Source: VYFG01 sp965248685 (GTDB lineage Bacteria; Pseudomonadota; Gammaproteobacteria; Arenicellales; Poriferihabitantaceae). From it: 64,000 nucleotides of DNA. The first letter of the stretch is position 1. Each line of letters opens with the position of its first letter. Positions 8,999 to 17,236 of the stretch are shown piece by piece. Position numbers and translations under genes: made by a program. The stretch spans positions 496,001 through 560,000 of the forward strand of contig CBDFKC010000003.1 in NCBI GenBank assembly GCA_965248685.1, written 5' to 3'. The notes below the pieces were generated by a model. The model was not told where the DNA came from. It did not search any database and saw nothing but the letters and a program-made list of their open reading frames with translations.

Positions 8999-9907
8999 AT
9001 GGCAACCAAATTTAATGACGCGCTGGTAATCGCAATTTCCTCCCGGGCATTGTTTAATCTCGAGCAAAGCCATCAGGTTTTTATAGATCAGGGAATCGAA
9101 GCCTATTGCCATTATCAGATCGAGCATGAAGCAGAAATTCTGGAACCGGGAGTAGCATTCTCCATGGTCAAAAAATTTCTTGCCCTGGAACACAATCCGG
9201 CCCGCAACGACGACAGTCAGAAAGTCGAGATCGTGCTGATTTCCCGCAACAGCGCCGATACCGGATTGAGGGTGTTTAATTCCATCGAACACTACGGACT
9301 GTCGATCAGCCGGGCAGCTTTTACCGGGGGTGAGTCCCCCTATCAATATGTCCAGCCATTTGGCGCCGATTTGTTTCTTTCAGCAAACCCGGAAGATGTG
9401 AGCAACGCGCTGGATATGGGCATAGCAGCAGCCACAATTCTGCCGTCGAAGCTGGATCAATCCCAGTCCGGCCGCCTTAAAATCGCCTTCGACGGTGACG
9501 CAGTATTGTTTTCTGACGTCGCTGAACAGGTGTACCAACAACAGGGCCTGCAGGAATTCTCCAATTCTGAGAAAAAGGCCGCCAACGACCCATTGCCAGG
9601 AGGGCCTTTTAAGCCGGTGTTGGCGGCCCTGCACCGAATTCAGAACGCCTATCCGTCAGATCATTCTCCGTTACGCACCGCGCTGATAACTGCCAGAGCG
9701 GCTCCGGCCCATGAAAGGGTTATTCGCACATTACGGGCCTGGGACGTACGGATTGACGAGAGCTACTTTCTCGGTGGCATGGACAAAGGGGAGTTTCTCA
9801 AAACATTTGGCGCCGATATTTTCTTCGATGACCAGAGCGGTCATTGCGACTCGGCCAGGCGTTACGTCGCAACCGGTCATGTTCCCCACGGTATCAGTAA
9901 TAAATAG
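8999..9907 (+). CDS. 5'-nucleotidase (cytosolic NT5C1-like family)
   Basis: 302 residues resembling the 5_nucleotid family (animal cytosolic IA/IB nucleotidases and their bacterial relatives), which dephosphorylates nucleoside monophosphates. Recognisable segments are the N-terminal AISSRALFNLE, ISRNSADTGLRVFNSIEHYGL, and FDGDAVLFSD, which resembles a HAD-type DxD motif, followed by the C-terminal FGADIFFDDQ. No signal peptide, so cytoplasmic. It sits 37 bases after aroE on the same strand and is convergent with lysA. Confidence 0.85.
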   Translation: MATKFNDALVIAISSRALFNLEQSHQVFIDQGIEAYCHYQIEHEAEILEPGVAFSMVKKFLALEHNPARNDDSQKVEIVLISRNSADTGLRVFNSIEHYGLSISRAAFTGGESPYQYVQPFGADLFLSANPEDVSNALDMGIAAATILPSKLDQSQSGRLKIAFDGDAVLFSDVAEQVYQQQGLQEFSNSEKKAANDPLPGGPFKPVLAALHRIQNAYPSDHSPLRTALITARAAPAHERVIRTLRAWDVRIDESYFLGGMDKGEFLKTFGADIFFDDQSGHCDSARRYVATGHVPHGISNK

Positions 9908-9967
9908 CCGCGGGTTGTTCGCAGAAAACATGGCTGCCCGGGGATCTATGGAACCTCTGACAAAATG

Positions 9968-11227
9968 CTAATCCTGGGGCAGACAGCGCTCCCCGGCATA
10001 TAGTTGCTCCAGGGTTTCCCGCACCCGTACCACATGAAACTGGTCGCCATCCACCATCACCTCGGCCGGGCGTGGTCGGGCGTTGTAGTTTGACGCCATC
10101 ACTGCGGCGTAGGCGCCAGATGTGCGGACCGCGAGCAGGTCGTTTTCGGCGATCTGGAGCGATCGTTGTTTGCCTAGAAAATCACCGCTTTCACAAATTG
10201 GACCTACTACGTCATAAATCTCAGGGACAATTTCTGTGTTGGTGTCCACCGGGATGATTTCCTGATAAGCCTGATACAGCGCCGGACGAATCAAATCATT
10301 CATGCCGGCATCGACGATACAAAAGTTGGTAGCGCCGGTGGATTTCAAAAAGTTTATCCGGGTCAGCAAAATACCGGCATTGCCGATAATGGCCCGACCA
10401 GGTTCAATGGTAATGGTCAGGTTGATATTTCGGCGCACCAGTTGCTGGTGCAGAATCTGCCAGTACTCCGCTGGACTGGGGGGCGTTTCGTCCCGATAGC
10501 GCACCCCGAGCCCACCACCGAAATCGATATGGTCAAGTTCAATGCCAGCATCTCTCAGGGTTTCAATAAAATCCAGCATCTTGCCCAGGGCATCGTTATA
10601 AGGGCCTAAATCAGTCAGCTGGGAACCGATATGGCAGGCCACGCCGCTTATCCGGATATTCGGATCGATCCGGGCCTTGCGGTAGACCTCCAGCGCCATT
10701 GGTACCGGCAGGCCGAATTTGTTCTGGTGCAGCCCGGTGGATATATAGGGATGGGTTTTGGCATCAACATCTGGATTAATCCGGATCGATATCGGTGCGA
10801 CTTTGCCAAGTCGGGCCGCGATGGCGCTGATTTGATCGAGTTCGCCGGCAGATTCAATATTGAAACATTTAACTCCTGCACTGAGTGCTTCTTCGAGCTC
10901 CCAGTCCTGCTTGCAGACCCCGGAAAATACGGTCTTGGCGGGATCTCCACCGGCGGCGACTACCCGGCGCAGTTCGCCTCCGGAAACAATGTCGAAGCCG
11001 GACCCGAGGCGGGCCAGTAGCTCCAGGATGGCTAGATTGCCATTTGCCTTAACCGCATAGCATACCAGGTGGGGATAGCTGCCGATGGCGTCGTCGAAAG
11101 CATGCCAATGCCGTTCAAGGGTTGCTCGGGAATAGATGTAACAAGGCGTTCCCACCTGTTCAGCGATTTGGGACACGGCGACCTGCTCTGCGAACAGCAA
11201 GCCATTATGGTGCTGGAAATGGTCCAT
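9968..11227 (-). CDS. lysA: Diaminopimelate decarboxylase
   Basis: 419 residues, PLP-dependent fold-III decarboxylase converting meso-diaminopimelate to L-lysine. Visible: YAVKAN with the PLP lysine near residue 60, GFDIVSGGEL, HIGSQ, DFGGGLGV, the EPGRAI phosphate loop, and CESGDFLG supplying the catalytic cysteine at the dimer interface. Length is normal. It follows lptM and argH on the same strand, the common lptM-lysA pairing of gammaproteobacteria. Confidence 0.97.
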   Translation of the reverse strand: MDHFQHHNGLLFAEQVAVSQIAEQVGTPCYIYSRATLERHWHAFDDAIGSYPHLVCYAVKANGNLAILELLARLGSGFDIVSGGELRRVVAAGGDPAKTVFSGVCKQDWELEEALSAGVKCFNIESAGELDQISAIAARLGKVAPISIRINPDVDAKTHPYISTGLHQNKFGLPVPMALEVYRKARIDPNIRISGVACHIGSQLTDLGPYNDALGKMLDFIETLRDAGIELDHIDFGGGLGVRYRDETPPSPAEYWQILHQQLVRRNINLTITIEPGRAIIGNAGILLTRINFLKSTGATNFCIVDAGMNDLIRPALYQAYQEIIPVDTNTEIVPEIYDVVGPICESGDFLGKQRSLQIAENDLLAVRTSGAYAAVMASNYNARPRPAEVMVDGDQFHVVRVRETLEQLYAGERCLPQD

Positions 11228-11293
11228 AAGGTACCCGGGGCCTTAGGCCCGGTAAATCAGGATAAATCCGGGAAAAGTCCCGGGGTTCGGGTA

Positions 11294-11446
11294 TCAGCTA
11301 CTTTCGTCGCTGTATTCTTCTGTAGTCTCTTCCACGCTCTGATCGGTTTCACTTTCCGGCAGATACAAGGGTCCGTTCTGACCGCAAGCGCTAAGCAGGA
11401 ATAAGGCGGCAATTGAAACGAGAAGCAGTTTGTTTAATTTGTTCAT
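11294..11446 (-). CDS. lptM: LptM-like small lipoprotein
   Basis: 50 residues. A short Lys/Leu-rich signal ends in the lipobox LLSAC, followed by GQNGPLYLP, the signature of the YifL/LptM family, then an acidic tail. In Escherichia coli LptM stabilises the LptDE lipopolysaccharide translocon in the outer membrane; that role here is inferred from family and position. It lies 21 bases after argH and 66 bases before lysA, the conserved place for this gene. Confidence 0.9.
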   Translation of the reverse strand: MNKLNKLLLVSIAALFLLSACGQNGPLYLPESETDQSVEETTEEYSDESS

Positions 11447-11467
11447 GTGTGAATCAGCATATAGTTT

Positions 11468-12859
11468 TCAACTCGAGCGATCTGCGATTAGACGACCAGC
11501 ATTATCTGCAGCAATTTTAACCTGTGCCGGGGCCGTACCACCAATATGATTTCGCGAATTAACCGATCCTTCCAGGGTTAATACATCAAACACATCGGCG
11601 TCGATCTCCTCGCTGAATTGTTGCAGGCGGGATAATGGCAGTTGATCAAGGGCAATCCGGTCGGTCATAGCATAGGCCACCGCCATACCGACGATTTCAT
11701 GGGAATCCCGAAATGGGACGCCCTTGCCCACCAGGTAATCGGCCAGATCGGTTGCGGTGGCATAGCCTTTCAGTGCTGCCTGATACATCGCATTACGATT
11801 AAACTTTATCTGGCCGAACATGGCGGTAAATACCTGGAGACTCAAATTCGCGGTGTCCAGGGTATCGAACATCGGTTCCTTGTCCTCCTGGTTATCGCGA
11901 TTATAGGATAGCGGTTGACCTTTCATCAGCATGAGTAACGCCATCAGATTGCCCGTTACCCTACCGCATTTACCCCGGGTCAATTCCGCCACGTCGGGAT
12001 TCTTTTTCTGCGGCATGATGCTGGAACCTGTGCTGAACCCATCTCCCAAATCAACAAACCCGGTTGCTTCGGTTGACCACAGAATCAATTCTTCGGCAAC
12101 CCGGGAAAGATGTACCATCAACAGCGCGGCATGGGCGTTAAATTCGATCACGAAGTCCCGGTCGGAAACGGCGTCCAGGCTATTTGTTGCCACCGACGAA
12201 AAACCGAGTTCATCCGCAGTCATCTGACGGTCAATCGGGTAGCTGGTTCCTGCCAGCGCAGCGCACCCGAGCGGAGAAACCACCACGCGTTTACGGCAAT
12301 CGACAAACCGTGCGTAATCCCTTTGCAACATTTCGTTCCAAGCCAGTAAATGGTGACCCAGGGTGACAGGTTGCGCACTTTGCATATGGGTGTAACCCGG
12401 CATTATGGTTTCGGCCTCTGTTTTGGCGAGGTCGATCAACACCTGTTGCAAGCTGGTCAGCATTTCACACAACTGGTCTATTCCGTCCCGCAGATACAGT
12501 CGCATATCAGTAGCAACCTGGTCATTTCTCGAGCGCCCGGTATGCAATCGTTTACCGGCATCGCCGATACGCTCGGTTAACGCCGCTTCGATATTCATGT
12601 GCACGTCCTCAAGCGCATCCGACCACTGAAACTGTTCGCCCTCAATTTCTGCTTCAATCTGGTTCAATCCCGCTTCAATATCGGCGAAATCCTGTTGTTC
12701 CAATACGCCGCATTTGGTCAACATCCGGGCATGGGCAATGGAACCTTTAATGTCCTGGCGGTACATCCGCCAATCGAAATTCACCGATGCAGAAAAGCTC
12801 TCCATCAAGGCATCAGTGGAGCCACTGAAACGTCCGCTCCATGGTTTTTTTTGCTTCAT
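11468..12859 (-). CDS. argH: Argininosuccinate lyase
   Basis: 463 residues, the normal size. Last step of arginine synthesis: argininosuccinate to arginine plus fumarate. Fumarase/aspartase superfamily motifs are clear: HTGRSRNDQVATDMRL near 115, PGYTHMQ(S)AQP near 155, and the mobile signature loop GSSIMPQKKNPD near 280. It heads the argH-lptM-lysA run on the minus strand and is divergent from the AlgZ/AlgR-like pair, as in Pseudomonas. Confidence 0.97.
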   Translation of the reverse strand: MKQKKPWSGRFSGSTDALMESFSASVNFDWRMYRQDIKGSIAHARMLTKCGVLEQQDFADIEAGLNQIEAEIEGEQFQWSDALEDVHMNIEAALTERIGDAGKRLHTGRSRNDQVATDMRLYLRDGIDQLCEMLTSLQQVLIDLAKTEAETIMPGYTHMQSAQPVTLGHHLLAWNEMLQRDYARFVDCRKRVVVSPLGCAALAGTSYPIDRQMTADELGFSSVATNSLDAVSDRDFVIEFNAHAALLMVHLSRVAEELILWSTEATGFVDLGDGFSTGSSIMPQKKNPDVAELTRGKCGRVTGNLMALLMLMKGQPLSYNRDNQEDKEPMFDTLDTANLSLQVFTAMFGQIKFNRNAMYQAALKGYATATDLADYLVGKGVPFRDSHEIVGMAVAYAMTDRIALDQLPLSRLQQFSEEIDADVFDVLTLEGSVNSRNHIGGTAPAQVKIAADNAGRLIADRSS

Positions 12860-12956
12860 CTTGGGTTCAAAAAGTGCTGAATATCGCAGGTTTTACCGAG
12901 GTTTTTCCAGTTAAGATACAGTTCAACCGCAAAAGTATACCTTTCGTCTGAAATAT

Positions 12957-12985
12957 TTGATTATTGTTGAACAACATAGTTTACT
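12957..12985 (+). promoter_or_regulatory. Putative promoter of the candidate sRNA
   Basis: TTGATT at 12957-12962, a 17-base spacer, then TTTACT at 12980-12985 (or TTACTA one base later). Both boxes are moderate matches to sigma-70. It is supported mainly by the structured, terminated stretch that follows and not by strength of consensus. Confidence 0.35.
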
Positions 12986-12991
12986 AGGCCT

Positions 12992-13107
12992 GTGGACGGT
13001 ACTAACTATCCACTAATCGGGTCTTTACCCCCTTTAGCAGAACCCCCATTCTGTTTGACCCGATCAACTTATTATACTCCCCTGCTTAGCAGGGGAGTAT
13101 TCTTTTT
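12992..13107 (+). ncRNA. Candidate small RNA between argH and algZ
   Basis: There is no open reading frame here, but the plus strand can fold well. ATCGGGTC (13016-13023) pairs perfectly with GACCCGAT (13057-13064). Nested inside, CAGAA (13038-13042) pairs with TTCTG (13049-13053), presenting a CCCCCA loop; another CCCCC lies in the internal loop. The stretch ends in a strong intrinsic terminator at 13074-13107. With the upstream promoter-like boxes this would make an RNA of roughly 115 nt. C-rich loops are typical of some trans-acting sRNAs that pair with G-rich ribosome binding sites. Alternatives are a terminated algZ leader or a relic. Confidence 0.45.
13074..13107 (+). terminator. Intrinsic terminator
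   Basis: A perfect 12-bp stem (13074-13085 with 13089-13100, core ACTCCCCTGC) with a three-base TTA loop, followed by TCTTTTT. The U-tract is on the plus strand only, so it ends a plus-strand transcript although no plus-strand gene precedes it. It lies about 190 bases ahead of the sensor kinase gene. Confidence 0.85.
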
Positions 13108-13293
13108 AAAAGTCAGATTGTGCTAATTAGAAAGTTTAATCTGATACGCTACACTCTTCGTCATACAGGCCAAAAGGATCATTAGGGGAACACATGTCTC
13201 GCACTATTTCAATTCTCCGTTCCTGGTATCGCAATTTTTGCCAACGATAAATCTCGGCTTAAGCTCAGTTAGAATACCCCCAGTCCCAATTCC

Positions 13294-14340
13294 ATGAAAT
13301 CCGTGACCGAGAATCACTTTCAGCTGGAGTTCCGCAGGGCCCGTTTTCCCCTGCGCTTTATCTGTGCGTCGGTTTTGGCGCTGGTTTCGGTATGGCTGAT
13401 CACATTCTTCGGCGCCCCGGAAACGGAGATAAACTACGAACAATTAGTCAGTCACATCCTGTTGATTTCAGTGTTTGTTCTGGTGTCACTGTTTTTCCTC
13501 AATTTCTTTAACGATATCCTGATGCAGATGCGTGGCATATTCGGGATGTTTTTTGGCTGGGGAGTTATTATTTTGGTTGCCGTTGGACTCTATATCGCCA
13601 CCTATCTAAACACCGAACAATCGGGTTTGCAGTGGCAGATACCATACCTGCGGTTTATCGATATCGATACCACCAGCTTGCTACTATTGATGGTATTACT
13701 GTTTGGTCTGCCAATATTCTGGGTCGAAAAGGAAGTATTTTCGATCCAGGCGATGATCCGAACTTCCGAAATGACTTTGTTCTCCAATCTCGGGTTTAGA
13801 ATACGCCCGCATTTTTTGTTCAACACGTTGAACAGCGTAGCGCATTTAATCAGCTTACACCCAGCCAGGGCGGAGAAGGCGCTCTACAATCTGGCGGACG
13901 TATTTCGTGTGGTAATGGCAGATAAACGCGTATTGGTGCCATTAAAGGCAGAGCTTGATCTTGCGGATAAGTATCTGTATCTTGAGAAAACGCGGTTAGG
14001 CGAGCGACTACAGGTTGCGAGTAAAATTGACCCCGACTCCCTTGGAATTATGGTACCGGTTTTACTGCTACAGCCGCTACTGGAAAACGCGGTGTATCAC
14101 GGAATCGAAACACGGTTCAAAGGGGGTACCATTAATATTAGCGTTAAAGTAACGAATAAGCAGCTAGTCATTCAGGTAACCAATCCGTTGCCTGAAGGTA
14201 GCATTAAACGGGGAACCGGAAACAAGGTTGCGCAGGAAAACCTACGCGACAGAATATATCGAACCTTTGGGGGCAGGGGCACATTTGATACCCAGGAAGT
14301 AGACGACAGATACACCGTTACCATTCGTCTTCCTCTTTAG
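13294..14340 (+). CDS. AlgZ-like LytS-family sensor histidine kinase
   Basis: 348 residues. Four hydrophobic segments (about 24-40, 52-72, 83-105, 127-144) form the membrane part. The kinase core starts with the His_kinase block RPHFLFNTLN (His173 as phospho-acceptor), followed by a HATPase_c domain with LLQPLLENAVYHG (N box) and a short G-rich lid. This is the AlgZ/LytS class that partners LytTR regulators. Divergent placement from argH, with the response regulator 24 bases downstream, matches algZ-algR of Pseudomonas. The signal sensed is unknown. Confidence 0.88.
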   Translation: MKSVTENHFQLEFRRARFPLRFICASVLALVSVWLITFFGAPETEINYEQLVSHILLISVFVLVSLFFLNFFNDILMQMRGIFGMFFGWGVIILVAVGLYIATYLNTEQSGLQWQIPYLRFIDIDTTSLLLLMVLLFGLPIFWVEKEVFSIQAMIRTSEMTLFSNLGFRIRPHFLFNTLNSVAHLISLHPARAEKALYNLADVFRVVMADKRVLVPLKAELDLADKYLYLEKTRLGERLQVASKIDPDSLGIMVPVLLLQPLLENAVYHGIETRFKGGTINISVKVTNKQLVIQVTNPLPEGSIKRGTGNKVAQENLRDRIYRTFGGRGTFDTQEVDDRYTVTIRLPL

Positions 14341-14364
14341 CCCCAGGATCAGATCAACCGAATT

Positions 14365-15099
14365 ATGAAATATTTAGTTATTGATGATGAGTTTCTGGCG
14401 CGCGCCAGACTCAAGGAGTTGTTGCTCAGGATAGAGCCTGGGGCTGAAATAATCGAAGCAGAAAATGGTCAACAAGCCATCGAGTTATGCGAGAAATATC
14501 GACCGGATAAAGCCTTGGTCGATATTAGAATGCCTGGAATCAGTGGCATCGAACTGGTCTATCATTTGTCTGCTCTGGAGCATTCTCCCGCGGTAATTTT
14601 CACTACCGCATACAGCGAATATGCACTCGAGGCATTTGACGCCAATGCCATTGACTATCTACTCAAGCCAGTTCAGATAGACCGGCTCAGGCGAGCCCTG
14701 CAAAAGGCCGACCCAATTTCCAAGTCACAGACTGATTCACTCAAGGAAACCACTCGTAACATGCACATCTCGATTAACCAGCGGGGTAAGATCCGACTGG
14801 TCTCAATACCGAGTATTTGCTACGCCAAGGCAGAGAATAAATATATTCTGGTAAAGACCGCCAAGGAGGAATATCTGATGAATGAAACCCTGAATAATCT
14901 CGAGTTGGAGCTTGGGGAAAAATTCATCCGGGTACATCGCAACGCGGTGATTTCCATCGATCACCTTGAAGGGCTGGAGAGAAATGATGAAGGGCAATGG
15001 TGCGTGTTCTTTCGCGGTATACCCGATAAAGTTGAAGTCAGCCGACGCCAGACTCCGGTTATCCGGGGTTGGTTAAAGAAGCGTTCGTTTAACGACTGA
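14365..15099 (+). CDS. algR: AlgR-like LytTR response regulator
   Basis: 244 residues. The N-terminal receiver has the acidic pair DDE at 7-9, phospho-acceptor Asp53 in LVDIRMPG, Thr in FTTAYSE and the conserved Lys in YLLKPVQ. The C-terminal LytTR DNA-binding domain (about 135-240) includes YAKAENKYILV and FIRVHRNAVIS. It should be phosphorylated by the adjacent kinase and bind direct-repeat promoter sites. In Pseudomonas this gene precedes hemC; here a convergent glutaredoxin gene follows instead. Confidence 0.88.
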   Translation: MKYLVIDDEFLARARLKELLLRIEPGAEIIEAENGQQAIELCEKYRPDKALVDIRMPGISGIELVYHLSALEHSPAVIFTTAYSEYALEAFDANAIDYLLKPVQIDRLRRALQKADPISKSQTDSLKETTRNMHISINQRGKIRLVSIPSICYAKAENKYILVKTAKEEYLMNETLNNLELELGEKFIRVHRNAVISIDHLEGLERNDEGQWCVFFRGIPDKVEVSRRQTPVIRGWLKKRSFND

Positions 15100-15117
15100 C
15101 CAGGGATTACCGTGGTT

Positions 15118-15393
15118 TCATGCCTGGGTTGAATCCTGACGGGTTTCGAGGAAGCGGATAATATCAGCGGACTCTGCCATCCATTCGGTGGGACCTACAC
15201 CCTCTTTAATCGCCAACACTGGGACCATACTTCGCCCGGTTGCACTAATCAATTCTCGTTCGAAATCCTGATTTTGCCAAATATTGCGAATTTCTATCTC
15301 GAGTTTCAAGTGACCTATTACCCGAAGGACCTGATTGCAATACATGCAATAGTCCCTGACGTACAGTGTGAGGTGTTTGTTTTTAATATTCAT
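15118..15393 (-). CDS. Glutaredoxin-family protein
   Basis: 91 residues with a thioredoxin-like fold: beta strand LTLYVRDYC, redox motif C16-M-Y-C19, and the cis-proline loop SMVPVL. Residues near the C terminus (ESADIIRFLE) fit the last helix of glutaredoxin or GST N-terminal domains. It likely reduces disulfides or glutathione adducts in the cytoplasm. It is convergent with the response regulator and lies downstream of the oxidase-assembly genes. Confidence 0.85.
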   Translation of the reverse strand: MNIKNKHLTLYVRDYCMYCNQVLRVIGHLKLEIEIRNIWQNQDFERELISATGRSMVPVLAIKEGVGPTEWMAESADIIRFLETRQDSTQA

Positions 15394-15500
15394 AGGATGT
15401 AATTGGATAGCGAACCTTTGACGCAGTATAGGGATTGAAGTTGCATCGTGCCCGAATTTATTCTATTGGGCATAAGTTGCTTGCTAGGCAGTATGCCTGG

Positions 15501-16100
15501 CTAACCTATCTTCGATAACCGAAGCAACTTCTTCAAATCTTTTAGCAGATCGGATGGATTCAAGTCAGCGGGAATTGCCATCATCACATTGCCCAATGGG
15601 TCGATCAGTAATGCGTCGTCGGGGCCCATCCCGTGTTGTTCTACAATTGGCCTGAGCTGGCTATCAAGGCCTCCCAAGACCCGCAAAACCAGCGCCATGC
15701 CCGGCTGCTCGGCGCCCGCGGCCTCCATATAATTAATATTGCTTCCGATCAGGATACGCTGGACCCGGTCGGTGTCTCGCCCCAATGCCTGCCTGCTTTG
15801 ACGAGTATTGTAAAGAGAAGTAGCGCAGGCTTCACTGCACTGCTGATCCAGTCGATGAACCACGGTCCACTTGCGCCTTAGTGTCTTAAGGGTTACTTCA
15901 CTACCATCAAGTTTAAGGTTGGTAAACGGCTCCAGGGTTACGATTGGCTGGATTAGCGGGGCGTGATTGACCGTACTGCTTGAAGTAAATAACGAGGGGA
16001 AAAAATAGTATCCGCCAAGGGCTATCAATAATGGCGTAATGAATGCTGCCAATACCAGGGAGAATTTTAGTCGACTAACTTTTACGGAGTTATTGTTCAT
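15501..16100 (-). CDS. Sco-like membrane-anchored thioredoxin-fold protein of the cox locus
   Basis: 199 residues: short cytoplasmic tail, one membrane helix (about 12-34), and a periplasmic domain with C88-S-E-A-C92, the CxxxC spacing of Sco copper chaperones. The Pro after the second Cys of Sco is replaced by Ala, and I do not see a confident metal-binding His, so copper delivery is uncertain; reductase-type help to CuA assembly is an alternative. A comparable protein follows SURF1 in Pseudomonas-type cox clusters, and it has that position here. Confidence 0.7.
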   Translation of the reverse strand: MNNNSVKVSRLKFSLVLAAFITPLLIALGGYYFFPSLFTSSSTVNHAPLIQPIVTLEPFTNLKLDGSEVTLKTLRRKWTVVHRLDQQCSEACATSLYNTRQSRQALGRDTDRVQRILIGSNINYMEAAGAEQPGMALVLRVLGGLDSQLRPIVEQHGMGPDDALLIDPLGNVMMAIPADLNPSDLLKDLKKLLRLSKIG

Positions 16101-16148
16101 TAATAATATTCATTGTGGCGGTGTTATCCGATGACGCCTAGGGCGAAT

Positions 16149-16859
16149 TTAGGAAGAAATGGACTTTTTACGCCAGATAAGACCAAAAATAATCAAAGTT
16201 ACAGCCAATCCCCACCACTGCGCAACGTATCCAAAATGGCGAGCCGGCGAAATAGTGGCGGGTTGCCATATTCGCTTAAAACTATTCGGATTCCCCTCAG
16301 GCAATACCACCACAGCGGGAACCAGGTTCAGTTTCGAAGCGTCAGACAAAGCCTGGAAGTCATAATACAGAACATGCAATGGCCACTCTACCTCTCCACT
16401 ATAAGTGGGTCCCAGGGTAAATCCTTTTTCGGGCAGATAAAGCTGTCCGGTTACCAAACCGTCTGAATCTGGGGCTGAAATTTCTATTTCCGAACTTCCT
16501 GCGGTTATTTTCTCCTGCCATCCCCGGTTTACCAGAATTGCACTGTGGCTTTCGGCCAATTTAAAGGGTGTCAGTACCTCAAATCCTGGTCTGCCCTGAT
16601 ATTGCCGGTTTTCCAGCAACATGGTTACTTCCGGCAACCACTTTCCCGCAATGGTGACCAGCTGATAATTGACCTCCTGCCAATCCACCGGTGGCTCGGT
16701 CAAAACCAGCGGTGCAGATTTTATCGATTCAGACATCCGGGAAATTGATAATTTCTCCAGGCCTCGAACAAGTTGCCAGACTCCCAACCCAAGCAACGCA
16801 GTCAGAACCAAGAAGAACAACAAATAATCCAGGGGGTGTTTTCGATCTATAATCTGCAT
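16149..16859 (-). CDS. SURF1-family cytochrome oxidase assembly protein
   Basis: About 236 residues from the ATG at 16859; a GTG at 16919 would extend into the DUF2909 promoter space. Two membrane helices (about 10-29 and near the C terminus) enclose a periplasmic domain with the SURF1 signatures GVWQ, LLENRQYQGRPGFEVLTP and VNRGW. SURF1 assists heme a insertion into subunit I of cytochrome c oxidase. Divergent from DUF2909, same strand as the Sco-like gene. Confidence 0.9.
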   Translation of the reverse strand: MQIIDRKHPLDYLLFFLVLTALLGLGVWQLVRGLEKLSISRMSESIKSAPLVLTEPPVDWQEVNYQLVTIAGKWLPEVTMLLENRQYQGRPGFEVLTPFKLAESHSAILVNRGWQEKITAGSSEIEISAPDSDGLVTGQLYLPEKGFTLGPTYSGEVEWPLHVLYYDFQALSDASKLNLVPAVVVLPEGNPNSFKRIWQPATISPARHFGYVAQWWGLAVTLIIFGLIWRKKSISS

Positions 16860-16922
16860 TGAGCCGGGGTTGATTACCCTGGCAATTGCCAGACTCCCGG
16901 CACACCAGAACCCGAACACTCT

Positions 16923-17135
16923 ATGCTGTTATTTAAATTACTCATCGTGATACTGCTATTGTTTATAGTAGTGAGTCTTTTTACCGCACTATACTATATG
17001 GTCAAGACACCGGATCGTGCCAGCGCAGTGGCTAAGTCGCTTACGGTGAGGATCGGCCTGTCCCTGTTTCTGCTGCTAATGATTTATCTAGGTGCGCGAT
17101 TTGGTTTAATCACGCCTCATTCATTTGGTCAGTAG
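16923..17135 (+). CDS. DUF2909 twin transmembrane protein
   Basis: 70 residues with two hydrophobic helices (about 4-26 and 46-64) joined by a short loop, MVKTPDRASAVAKSLTVRIGLS, typical of DUF2909. Members sit between SURF1 and coxC in gammaproteobacterial oxidase clusters. Here it points opposite to all its neighbours. A role in oxidase assembly or stability is inferred from context. Confidence 0.85.
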   Translation: MLLFKLLIVILLLFIVVSLFTALYYMVKTPDRASAVAKSLTVRIGLSLFLLLMIYLGARFGLITPHSFGQ

Positions 17136-17185
17136 CAGGTTAAGAAAGAACTATTCAGACACGACCTTGTTTGGGACCGGCATAG

Positions 17186-17208
17186 TCGGAGCCCGTAACA
17201 GGCTCCGA
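17186..17208. other. Hairpin between convergent DUF2909 and ctaE
   Basis: Perfect 8-bp inverted repeat TCGGAGCC / GGCTCCGA with a seven-base loop. It lies between two convergent genes and is well placed to end either transcript, but there is no U-tract on either side, so termination is a weak call. Confidence 0.4.
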
Positions 17209-17236
17209 TTACGCAGAATCGTAAAGCTATTGTTGT

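Noticed and set aside
11447..11467. Lysine riboswitch ahead of lysA/lptM
   Set aside because: The spacing between argH, lptM and lysA (21 and 66 bases) is far too short.
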